Assembly (NCBI GenBank): GCA_964019695.1
Contig: OZ026517.1
Location: forward strand, 58,039,172 to 58,103,171
Direction: 5' to 3'
Length of the DNA stretch: 64,000 nucleotides
Origin: Loripinus fragilis
Taxonomy: Eukaryota > Mollusca > Bivalvia > Lucinida > Lucinidae
Made by a program: the position numbers and the translations under genes. Shown one piece after another: positions 55,040 to 64,000 of the stretch. Each line of letters opens with the position of its first letter. Position 1 is the stretch's first letter. The notes below the pieces were generated by a model. The model did no database searches. It had not been told where the DNA came from and saw nothing but the letters and a program-made list of their open reading frames with translations.

Positions 55040-56345
55040 TATGAGAGGGATTTTATGATGTCTCTTTCTGATGATAAACAGGCTGATATTATTGATGCTT
55101 TTAACACTACATCCAGAGATTTGTAATATATTATTAACATTAATAATGTTTATTTTAACAATATGGTAAGTCAAACATACCCTTCAGAGCTCCAGCTTAA
55201 TAAAGTTAATACCTCTCATACCGAAGCCGCGTTTTTAGACTTGCATTTGTTAATTTCTAATAATATTGTTTCTGACCAAATATATGATAAACGTGACGAT
55301 TTTGATTTTGAAATTGTCAATTTCCCATTTTTATATGGTGATTTTTCTTGCTCTACATTATGGAGTCTATATCTCTCAACTCATTTGTTCTGCTAGAGCA
55401 TCTAGCCATGTTAGTGACTTCATCACTCACAATAAATTGTTAACTCAGAATCTTCTAAAACAAGGCTATCGGTATCGTAAACTTCACAAAACCTTTTCTA
55501 AATTTTATAGATGAAACTATGATTTGATATCTAAATTCTAAGTTGGATTTTAAACTCTCTTGCGCCAAAGATTTTCGGAACCTGAATTCTCTGGTGACTT
55601 GGTGTATAAGCTGAAGAAGAATGTTGGCTCTAATATTTTTTCAGCGCAGTTCATTAAAGTAATTTCCCATTATAAAAAGATTGGCTATAACATTAATGTA
55701 TTGCAACAAACTGCATACTTGGTGGTCAACCCGATCACTGTTCGAAACTTTGCTTTCCTCTTCAAATGCATGCTGGTGGGTCTGACTTCAGACTATATGA
55801 TGATTCCGACTTAAAGACTTATCTATTGATGAGATGGTATGGGCCTGATGCTTTGGCTGTCGTCATGCTCAACAGGGTTTACCTGTTGGATTTGCTTTGC
55901 TCTGGTATTCAGTTTTATGTACTGTAGAGTCTTTTTCTTTGCTTTTCTCCTTTTTATATCTTGATTTATATGTTTTTGGAGATAATGCATTGATAAGCTA
56001 GGGGTCTTTCATGCAAACCAAACATCTATGTGCCATGATCCACATCTGAACTAAGCGTGAGGTTGGCGCCTTGAAACTGGTTTAAGCCCTCCAGTAGAAT
56101 ATTTTACTGGCAGTTCCAAGGCGGTACTTCTTTTGTGGATCATTTGTGTTTTTTTTTGTGTCATGTGTTTCTCATGCTTTCACGTCTGTTCATTGCTGCC
56201 TTGTCACCTGCTGGGAAGGGGCTGACCCCTTGGCTCTAGTTGGTGATGTTTATTGTTTTTTTTTTGTTACTTTCCAGTGTGGCATCCTGGGCTAGGTGTG
56301 GTACTTGATTGAATCCTTTCCTGATCTTTGCCGTCTTTTTTTACT
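55040..56345 (+). pseudogene. Dead retroelement, reverse-transcriptase C-terminal part and 3' tail
   Basis: Read across frameshifts, 55040-55870 shows YPSELQLNKVNTSHTEAAFL, DLHLLISN, YDKRDDFDFEIVNFPFLY, YISQLI, ARASSHVSDF, LLKQGYRYRKLHKTFSKFYR, EPEFSGDLVYKLKK, HYKKIGYNINVLQQTAYLV and NPITVRNFAFLF. This order is typical of reverse-transcriptase-bearing retroelement ORFs common in molluscs and fish. There are at least two stops and one frameshift (near 55340). The residues where an RT catalytic Y-x-DD box is expected (about 55125) contain a stop, so it is inactive. The superfamily was not assigned. Confidence 0.75.
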
Positions 56346-56693
56346 TCAAGTACTAGGGATATAGAAAAAATCGATATTGGTACTTATCATACCAGCGACC
56401 ATCCAAGGCTCTGCTGCGCATGTGCCAAGTCTGGCTAAAGACCTCACTGCTCATATACAAAAAACTTAAACTTGGAAGACGATAACGGCGCAGACTAAAA
56501 TGAGACATATAACCCCACTGTGTAGCTGCACATGAGTGTTTGAATAGTGACTTAATGCATATAACTAATATTATCTCATGAGGATTCTGTTTCATGCTCA
56601 TTGTACCCATCAAATACAAATAATCTCTTCTTTTTGCTTTGATACAACGGGCCTGTGATGGTTTATTGTACATATCAAGGGCCAGACTCTCCA

Positions 56694-56806
56694 AAAGTCG
56701 CGACCCGGCGACCCCTAGCGGTCATCCTTCCCTCAGGGAAGGATGACCGCTAGGGGTCGCCACTCAGGGAAGGATGACCGCTAGGGGTCGCCACTGTTGG
56801 GGAGTT
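56694..56806. repeat. GC-rich hairpin plus tandem half-copy
   Basis: 'ggcgacccctagcggtcatc' pairs with 'gatgaccgctaggggtcgcc'. The right arm is then repeated immediately ('agggaaggatgaccgctagg'). It is markedly more GC-rich than its surroundings. Confidence 0.75.
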
Positions 56807-57175
56807 TGATCAATTCTCTGGAAACCCAGATAAAATGCCATGTAGTGCTTCACTATTTGCAAAAATACTCGTTTATTGGTTTTCCACAAACAAAGGATTA
56901 TCTTACAGGTACTGATCTACCAAAAGCTTTGAAGCGTGACTCTATTTACAATATCGATGTGTTGTTCTAGAAAAAATGGTTTCAGGCATTTATCTACATT
57001 TATTATAAAAGCTTTGGCGTACACATTTGTTCCATCCAGACTGGTTCATTTCACGCATTCTGCATCAATCTTTTGAAATAGAAACACACAAAGGTCGTTG
57101 GTCAGAGGTCGTGGTACATCTATTCTTTATGTTATTTGGAATGATTTATCAAGAAGAAACAGTACCTATACATAC

Positions 57176-57261
57176 TCTATTTCAAATTGGTTTGGCGTCA
57201 TAATATCAGCTAGGGGTGTTAAGACATCTCTATAGACTGGCATTAGATCTTCAGGAACATA
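57176..57261 (-). CDS. PDXK: PDXK exon encoding YVPEDL...TPNQFE
   Basis: Minus strand: 'tttcatttaag' then TATGTTCC; it ends GAAATAGA before 'gtatgt'. It is 86 nt, phase 0 in, phase 2 out. It encodes [19 protein letters not shown], then IMTPNQFEI. 'YVPEDL.PVY......LADI.TPNQFE' is a signature of pyridoxal kinases. The split GA|G glutamate joins correctly to the exon at 51503-51651. Confidence 0.95.
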
Positions 57262-57286
57262 CTTAAATGAAATAAAATGTCAACAA

Positions 57287-57505
57287 TTAGGGTAAAGTCG
57301 GGTAACTTCGGACATCAGGTGAATTCGGACATACATTTGCAAATAGTGAATATCCTTATGAGACGGCTCATAAGGAGCCGTCTCATCAGGATTTTCACTC
57401 TTTGCTTAGTTAAATTAATTTTTATTCCAACTATTTAAATATGAAACAAACAAGGTCGCTGTCCGAATTTAGCTGACAGTCCGAATTTACCCGACTTTAC
57501 CCTAA
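57287..57505. mobile_element. MITE family D, copy 2
   Basis: 'ttagggtaaagtcgggtaac' and 'acccgactttaccctaa' at the ends, core 'gagacggctcataaggagcc'. 219 bp, the same length as copy 1. It lies 26 bp from the acceptor of the exon at 57176-57261. Confidence 0.85.
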
Positions 57506-58081
57506 TACTTAATTACTAGTATTCAGATATACTCACAATGTTATTGAAAAAGTTCCTATTGGTTTTCAGAAGGGGTCTTATAAATGCTTTTAAATTTTGT
57601 TGTTTTCTGTCTAGGAATATTTTGGATTATTTAGCTTAGCCATCTCATTTTTTGTTCTATAATGCATGACATTTGTGCTGTTAAAGCGTCTCCTCATACC
57701 TCTCTAACTTAGTTAAAACGTGTTTGTATTGTTTTGGTTTCTTCATAAGAAATTTTGTGTTTGGGGTTACCTTGTAACAGCAAAACCGCTGTGTTAATTA
57801 CAGAATGATATAATACTGGCTTTTAGTAAATTAAACTACTAATACTGCTTGTGATGAATATGAAATGTGCTATTCAGACTACAATTGCATGTAGCTAAAA
57901 CTGTTTAGGAGCTTTTTTAAACATTTATTCAGCACAGCAAAACCGCTGTATTAATTATAGTATGATATAATACTTGCTTTTAGCAAATTGAACTCGTAAT
58001 ACTGCCTGTGGTGAATATGAAATGTGCTATTCAGACTACAATTGTATGTTAGCTCAAACTGTTTAGGAGCTTTTATTAAAC
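57506..58081. repeat. Imperfect tandem duplication, ~170-bp units
   Basis: 'cagcaaaaccgctgtgttaa', 'aatactggcttttag', 'gtgatgaatatgaaatgtgc' and 'aaactgtttaggagctttt' at 57778-57920 recur at 57942-58080. Confidence 0.7.
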
Positions 58082-58085
58082 ATTT

Positions 58086-58313
58086 GAGCAAGTGCATGAG
58101 ATTTCCAACAATGTGGTATGTGCGACCAGCAAAGCCTCAGATCAACCTGCGCATACGCGCAGTCTGATCAGAGCCTTTGCTAGTCGCTTGAGTATTCCAT
58201 GAGTGTTAAGCTACTGACTGGACACCATTTGGAGTTTCTAAGCTTAGAGAGAGGCTCGTCTGATTCTACACTTGTCAAAAAACCACATTGTTGGAAATCA
58301 CATGTACTGGCTC
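58086..58313 (-). mobile_element. MITE family A, copy 8, TSD ATTT
   Basis: GAGCAAGTGCATGAGATTT to 'aaatcacatgtactggctc', flanked by ATTT (58082-58085, 58314-58317). It lies 35 bp from the donor side of the 35-nt PDXK exon. Confidence 0.85.
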
Positions 58314-58348
58314 ATTTATTAAGCAGAGCCATGTACAACTGCACTTAC

Positions 58349-58383
58349 CCAATGATCATTGTCACCCATTACAGGATCACATA
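58349..58383 (-). CDS. PDXK: PDXK 35-nt exon with CDPVMGD motif
   Basis: Minus strand: 'tttattttcag' then TATGTGATCC; it ends GATCATTGG before 'gtaagt'. Phase 1 in, phase 0 out. It encodes (V)CDPVMGDNDHW, the nucleotide/phosphate-binding CDPV-GD motif of pyridoxal kinases. It is shorter than the vertebrate equivalent, which has more residues before YVPEDL. The exon is tiny but the motif, both splice sites and the phase agree. Confidence 0.9.
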
Positions 58384-58387
58384 CTGA

Positions 58388-58720
58388 AAATAAATAGAGG
58401 ATCTTACATGAGTGCTCATGTTTTATTGAATTTATTAAACGAGTTGGGAAAAAGAGATAAAATGCGAGGCTTGCCGAGCATTTTATCTCTTTTTCGCAAC
58501 GAGTTTAATAAATTCAATAATACAAGAGCACGAATGTTAGATTCTATTTATCATATGACAAATACTTTGAAATCTCATTTCTGGCGTAAAAAACGTTATA
58601 ATTTTGTCATTATGTACGCAACGTTGTTATGGACGTCAAAACGTTTCCCGTAAATCTATAAACCACTAGTGGTTTATCGATTTTATTGCATGGCGTTATT
58701 TCACTCCCAGATGCGACGTC
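58388..58720 (+). mobile_element. MITE family E, copy 3
   Basis: 'aaataaatagaggatcttac' to 'cactcccagatgcgacgtc', with the foldback 'gataaaatgcgaggcttgcc/gagcattttatctc'. It starts about 4 bp from the acceptor of the 35-nt PDXK exon, so the branch point and tract of that intron probably lie in transposon DNA. Confidence 0.8.
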
Positions 58721-58804
58721 ATATGATAAAGATATTTATAGCCAATATGTCTATCGGTCCATACAATTTACTCAAGACACAAGAAAACATATGTGCAAGC
58801 ATAT

Positions 58805-59042
58805 GAGTCGTGACATGTGATTTCCAACAATGTGGCATTTTGACAAGTTTAGACTCAAGACGAGCCTCTGCAGCCTCCTTTTAAGCTTAGAAACTCTAAA
58901 TGATGTTCAGTAAGTAGCTTAACAATCATAGAATATTCAAGCGACTAGCAAAGGCTCTTATCAGACTGCGCGTATGCGCAGGCTGATCTGAGCATTTGCT
59001 GGTCGCACATACCACATTGTTAGAAATCTGATGTCATGGCTC
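58805..59042 (+). mobile_element. MITE family A, copy 9, TSD ATAT
   Basis: GAGTCGTGACATGTGATTT to 'gaaatctgatgtcatggctc', flanked by ATAT (58801-58804, 59043-59046). Confidence 0.85.
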
Positions 59043-59084
59043 ATATGTTATGTATTATCGTGAATCCCACTAAAATTGTAGATT

Positions 59085-59270
59085 TGATTCTTTAAGTTCC
59101 AGTCAATAATGTTTCAGTTATATCAGGACCGGTCTTTCTAAAATGAACCAGTGCTAAGTAAGGATAAAGTGCCTTGATCAAGGACACAACAAAGTGACGC
59201 AGGTGAAGTTCAAACCTGCAGCCCCTCGTTCTCGAGTTAAGCACTCTACCACTTAGCCACTGTGCTCCCT
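59085..59270 (-). mobile_element. tRNA-derived SINE, copy 4
   Basis: The minus strand begins 'gagcacagtggctaagtggt', has a degraded B box 'aggtttgaacttc', then 'gtgtccttgatcaaggc' and 'ctggttcattttagaaag'. Confidence 0.78.
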
Positions 59271-59271
59271 A

Positions 59272-59716
59272 ATCTCACTAAAACAATCACAAAACATGTT
59301 ATAATTTGGAACTGAATTGCACTGAGACTTAGAGTGCACCAACCACCAATGTACAATTGTACTTTGGACCTAAGCTTTACACTTTTGTTTATTCTATTTT
59401 TGTAATTTAGATTATTTTCCTTTAAATAATCTGGAAAAAAACGAATCCTTCAGAAATAGAGGGAACCTACAATATAAGAAAGCAGCAGAAACGGCTTTAT
59501 TGAGTCTGTTCATGAGAACTAATGGAAAGTGCAATAATTTTCTCGCCTCCTAGCACCGGCTTAAGTGGTATTCTGCTTTCCGTCTTGAAGGACCAGAATA
59601 TGAAAAAATCAACACTATATTGATGTACGGGGAGACGTTTTACCAACTCCACGTGGCACAACGACAGCTGTTGCTGTTTAAACCTGTATTAAGTTTTTAC
59701 AAATCAAGTATTAATA
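59272..59716. other. Unannotated stretch
   Basis: Contains 'ggggagacgttttaccaact...ctgtttaaacctg' (59628-59690), which weakly resembles 52542-52660 of the Tc1-type element. Otherwise nothing recognised. Confidence 0.35.
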
Positions 59717-60165
59717 GACTTTTCGTTTACTGTTAAGGCGGCAACGTTAATATTCATAACTGGGCGTGGTTTGGCTATTTTATCTGCTAAACAAGGGAAA
59801 TCAGGTTCCATCTATAATTTGGTGAAGAATAAATAAGTTGCTTGGCCCGCGCAAACGTGTGTGCATTTCATGAAAATCCTAACCATATACACACTGAACT
59901 CTTATTAACCCTTAAAGCGCCTAATCACAAAATGTATGTCTTTGTCGTCCACTAAAATATTTGAAGCCTCCTAGACAAACAAGGTGGACCCAGATCAGAC
60001 TGCTCCTCCTGTAGGAGCAGTCTGATCTTGGTCCATAATGTTAGTCTCTATGCTTATATTAAATAGCATTTTCAGATGCAGTTATTTTGCTGGCGTTTTA
60101 AGGACTAAATAATGTGTTTTGCGTCTATACTGAGGTAATGGCGCAAGATGATACAGTTACTGTAC
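59717..60165 (+). mobile_element. MITE family C, copy 4, right end truncated
   Basis: 'gacttttcgtttactgttaa', 'gggcgtggtttggctatttt' and the core 'ctcctgtaggagcagtctga'. It breaks off after 'gatacagttactgtactttt', where the dead LINE begins. Confidence 0.72.
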
Positions 60166-60179
60166 TTTTCGTATGATAG

Positions 60180-61298
60180 ACAAAATAGGCAATGGAAATA
60201 GGACCAAACGTAGTCAATGAGGATATTAATTACAAACACCTTGGTGTCAATTGTAATTAATATCTTAACATCGACACTAATATCAAAGAGGCAACAAATT
60301 AAAGGGTACTTTTATGAGTCTGGTAAAATTGTGGCCTCGTACACTCTGATGGTCTACACCCGTTATCTTATAAAAAGATCAACGAGGCTGTAGTGTTACC
60401 TAAAGCTCTTTATGGATGTGAAACTTGGTTTTCTTTAACCACAAATAATATATTATTACTAGAAAGGGCTTATCGGTTTTGTGTAAAATATATGCAGGTG
60501 CTAAGTACAAGAACGCGGACTGATGCCGCCTTGAGTTTACTGGGTATGTTTTCTATTGAGTCCGAAATTGACCTCAGAAAGCTGACACTATTTGGACAGT
60601 TCTGTAGAAATAATATGAAGTGTTGGGTATTTGAATGTTTTTATAGACGGATAGCATCATTTATGGTAAATAAAGAAACTCAAACAGGTTTTTTTCCAGA
60701 TAAATATAGAATTATGAGTAAATACGGGCTTTCAGAATATTTTGAATCTTACATTAGACTCAATGTATTTCCTTCTAAAATCATCTGGAAACGTTTAGTT
60801 AAAACTCGTATACATGACAATGAGGTCGATTCTTGGCTCAATAGACTGTCTGCTCCTGATTTTAATCGTTTCAGACAGTTGCATACTGACTATAGTCCAT
60901 ACACTTTATGGATTGAATCAAAAGAGTCTCGTCACTTACTCCCAATGAGAAGGTCTTGTGTGCAAATGAAAGCAGGGATGGCTGAAACTGCTTTCAGTCA
61001 TGCATGTTGTCAATTTTGCAATTGAGATCTCCTCATCAATATTATTGACCATTATATTCACAGTTGTTCGTATCTTGATGCAGAGAGAATCAGTTTATGG
61101 TACAATATACTGCAACTAAATGATAACACGTATGCTCATTTGATGAATCTGGATTCTGCTTATGTTACTTTGGTACTTCTTGGTCTTGAAGATGATGCGA
61201 CTAGCCTGCTACTTGGTGACCAGTCTCAAAGGTTTAAAAATCTGTGCATGTCTGGTCTACACAAAATATGGTCAAAAGTGAGTAGGTACACACGCTAA
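60180..61298 (+). pseudogene. 5'-truncated non-LTR retrotransposon (LINE), RT C-terminal part
   Basis: The main open frame runs from about 60327: CGLVHSDGLHPLSYKKINEA, LPKALYGCETW, then LLERAYRFCVKYMQ, typical of the region after the RT catalytic core. It continues to HACCQFCN and a TGA at 61023, after which the same frame goes on (DLLINIIDHYIHSC...) to TAA at 61296. The C-x2-C...H-x4-C pattern looks like the C-terminal zinc-knuckle-like end of such ORFs. Upstream, INYKHLGV and NIKEATN lie in other frames with stops. It is inactive, and its host role, if any, is nil. Confidence 0.85.
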
Positions 61299-64000
61299 AT
61301 TTAGGCCGATTTTAAGTCGGTCATATAAAGTCGTCAATCTGATCCTGTCCCAATGTATGTGCGCATTTTGGTGATAATGTTATATTCGAAATTGTATGAC
61401 GTGCGTCACATTCAGTACGTAAGTTGTCTTCCTCTACACGTTTTCAGGCGTGTGTGTACATATTCACTTTGTAATAGTAGAGGAGCCAGTGTTCAAAAAT
61501 GTCAAAAATAAGCATTTAGGTATGTCCCCTTTTTAGCAGAATTTTCACTTGTTTTATCCTTTAGTGCATAGTATAGGCAGTATGAAACCAGATATTGCAC
61601 TCAATTTAAGTCTTGCAAACATACCTGTAACAGTGTGTTTAATACGTTACCCCTCATTTTCTTAAAAACAAAAAATTGTAATTAAGTCTATTTAGGTAGA
61701 AGTTCAATTTTTTAAATGAACAAAACATTTATGCAATCTGTAAGAACATGCTATTATCTACACATATTGATGTTTTTAAAAGTTGTTTGGGTCCATTATA
61801 ATGTCATTTACGTTACATTTTCAACTATACCCTTCAAATTATTGATATTTTGTTAAAAAAGTTTCATTTGAGAAGATTCTCAATTTGTGTTTAACTTCAG
61901 GATTACATGAATTTAAAAGAGTGTTAAATGACAATTTCAAAACTGCAAACAGATACATTCTAAAATAAAAAACTTTGTCAGTTATAAGCTGTTTAATTCG
62001 ATGACCATAGATAAAACTTTATATAAGTTTAGAACTTCTTAAGTTTGAAAATAAGCATGCAATTTTTTCTGTTAGCTTTTAAACACCTTATGATAATTGT
62101 TTTGATATCACCGACTTTAGAGTAATACGTAACAATATTTCTAAGATAAAATGTCATTTTGTTGTTCGATTTTCAATATGTAACGTATAAAACAAAGTTG
62201 AAGACAAACATATATTGCTTAATAGCTAAAATTATACATCACTGGAAAGTTTACTTCATTAAAAAGGGGGAGGGGCTGTGTTTGATAGGCATACAAAGAG
62301 CATTTGTTCCAAAAGAAGAAGTTATCAGTACTAATTAGGAGACTGTGTATATGGTTGTATTTTTTTTCTTTTAAGAAATGGTATACTTCTTGACTTAAAA
62401 ACAAAACATATTATTTGCTTATTTTCTATGTTATGTTATGCAATGTATAAACTTATAAAATGATAAGTCTGATGCAACATCTCAACTAGGATTCATTCCC
62501 TTAAGCTTGATCAGTCAAATTTGCTAAAGTAACATATATAACTATAAATAAACGAATTCTATATCATGATTATATATTTGTCTCAACCATTTTCCATTTT
62601 CAACTGAGCCTGAAAACTTAAAACAAATTTATATATTGGCACATTTTTTTTTCTTTTAATGGAACAAAACAATCTAATAAGGTATTCAGAAGCAGCCAAA
62701 GCTTTGTGTCGAACCTGTTCACACTCATCACAATATATAAAATAGCAAATAACATATCAGTTCTATCAAATCAGATTCATTTATGATAAAATATCTAAGA
62801 ATTTCTGAAATGATGTGTGGATGTTGGAAACTTTGTTTGTTGTTGTTCCTATTGGTTGTGGGAGTTTTGTAATGGGCCTTTATATTCTAATTTGTTTCTA
62901 GTACAGCAATCATCTTGACAAGGAAGAGAGCTGGTTGCTTCACTTTAGTTATATTGTAGATATCTGTGTTCTGTGTCTCTTCCTGAAGGTGCAGTGGGTC
63001 AGTCAGAAGTCTGTGATTGTGACAATTCCTAGTCATGTTCACTTATAGAAAGAAGACGTTTGCTGGCAATCTAGACAGCATCACTCCTTTATGAACATAT
63101 AAAAATAAATTTTGTTTACGTTAAATTAAATTTAAGGAAACATAAGTGTTTGTTATCATTTATTCTTAAAGAGAGTGGCTCTTTTTAGGCAAATTGTTTA
63201 AGCAACATCTATTTATGCATATATCAGAACTCAGAAGGTGACTTTTAAATTTATACTAGTTATGAACTTTAAATTAGCTCATTTTTAACATGGCTTTCAT
63301 TGTTTGATTAATGAAACTGATAGTCCTATTAACTTAACACTACTAATCATTTGTCAAAGCAATGCAAACTTTAAAACTGAATGGGTTATTCAAAGTGAAT
63401 TATTGTCCTTGAAATTGGGTAAATCTTCCCTAAGGATGGGTTTTGCATGGCAAGGCAGTGGTCATATCCAAGAAATCTAGATTTCGTCAGTTGTAATTTA
63501 CGATACCAAATTTACTTTATAAAATTTCAACAGAGAGAATATGTTTAAGACAAATTTAACTGGGACGCATTAAAATTAGCGTTTAAAAGATTATTTACGT
63601 TAATCAGAATGTTGATAGGAAAAGCAATATCTTAGAGTAAAAATAGCAGTCATAAGATCAAACTTAGTTTTAGCAATTATTGCTAATGTAGCTGATGTTA
63701 ATTTATATCATAATACCATAGCAGTCATTGGACCCTATTTTAAACAAACTGTTGCAGGAGTCCTGTCAGTTGTTTCCTTTTCTGCTCGTTAAATAATAGA
63801 TGAGTTGTAAACACATCAGGGTATAAAGACAAAAAGGCATACATTAAATTATCTACTGTGCTAATAAAATAATAATTATATGGACAATAGAGAAGGCACA
63901 ATAGTTAGTATCATTACTTACACAAATGATAGATTTATATTATGCTAAGAAAATATGCATAAACTTAAATAGTATGTATGCATGTTTAATTTGTCTGACG
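61299..64000. other. Unannotated stretch, partly LINE 3' tail
   Basis: 61299-61500 is probably the 3' untranslated tail of the LINE. From there to the window end I see only AT-rich sequence with no recognised exon, RNA or repeat. The missing upstream PDXK exons (before the CDPV exon) were searched for by motif (LTGY, SNHTGY...WKG) and not found. Confidence 0.45.

Larger units (their letters stand above)
20334..58383 (-). other. PDXK: Pyridoxal kinase gene (PDXK), 3' half, minus strand
   Basis: Exons in transcript order: 58349-58383, 57176-57261, 51503-51651, 50195-50313, 28099-28165, then a terminal exon available at 21333-21448, 21041-21156 or 20334-20449. Each has AG/GT borders, and phases agree at every join (0, 2, 1, 0, 1). 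The product matches the second half of animal pyridoxal kinase, a cytosolic ribokinase-fold enzyme that phosphorylates pyridoxal, pyridoxine and pyridoxamine with ATP in the vitamin B6 salvage pathway. The exons for the N-terminal half, including the substrate-binding region, were not found up to 64000. The gene is spread over at least 38 kb, with one intron of ~22 kb. Confidence 0.9.

Noticed and set aside
56353..56694. 113-codon minus-strand frame downstream of the retroelement fragment
   Set aside because: No recognisable motif, no partner copy and no splice or promoter context; not enough to call a gene.
61299..64000. Upstream PDXK exons
   Set aside because: Searched by eye for LTGY, SNHTGY and WKG-type motifs on the minus strand; no match with splice sites was found.

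Overview
The window looks like animal nuclear DNA, most likely from a bivalve mollusc. It is AT-rich and intron-dominated, with short exons bounded by GT/AG. It is packed with short inverted-repeat transposons (MITEs), tRNA-derived SINEs, and tandem-cored repeats of the 'aggtgagct' and 'ccgtccgtc' kind common in mollusc genomes. A Dreissena-like bivalve is my best guess from the repeat style; I could not check this. I see no bacterial operons, CRISPR arrays or rRNA.

Two host genes can be supported, and they converge. (1) On the + strand, four exons between 4414 and 10926 encode most of a class IV (SIRT6/SIRT7-like) NAD-dependent protein deacylase. All four splice junctions keep frame; the N-terminal exon or exons are not found. 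(2) On the - strand, exons between 58383 and 20334 encode the C-terminal half of pyridoxal kinase (PDXK): CDPV exon (35 nt), TPNQFE exon, LTG exon, GTGDLF catalytic exon, a 67-nt helix exon, then a terminal exon. The terminal exon is present in tandem as three intact 116-nt copies plus one decayed copy. The 5' half of the gene lies beyond the window or was not recognised. The intron before the 67-nt exon is about 22 kb.

Almost everything else is repeats. From left to right: 1-4.4 kb, little beyond a SINE and repeat fragments; 4.4-11 kb, the sirtuin gene with MITE-filled introns; 11-20 kb, MITEs, a decayed Tc1-like transposase and a nested element pair; 20.3-21.6 kb, the PDXK terminal-exon array; 22.5-27.5 kb, inverted repeats, an ATTCATTA-rich element and a SINE; 28.1 kb, a PDXK exon beside a 419-bp palindrome; 28.8-38.4 kb, a ~4.7 kb satellite of ~162-bp units between two copies of a ~1-kb segment; 39.7-45.5 kb, tandem-cored elements and degenerate tandem repeats; 45.5-49.4 kb, a two-unit duplication; 50-58.4 kb, PDXK exons among MITEs, a Tc1-type element and a dead retroelement; 60.2-61.3 kb, a dead LINE 3' end; 61.3-64 kb, nothing recognisable.

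The observations most worth following are the tandem alternative last exons of PDXK, the repeated placement of MITEs within about 5-40 bp of exon edges, several nested insertions whose target-site duplications and empty paralogous sites can be read directly, and the satellite array.
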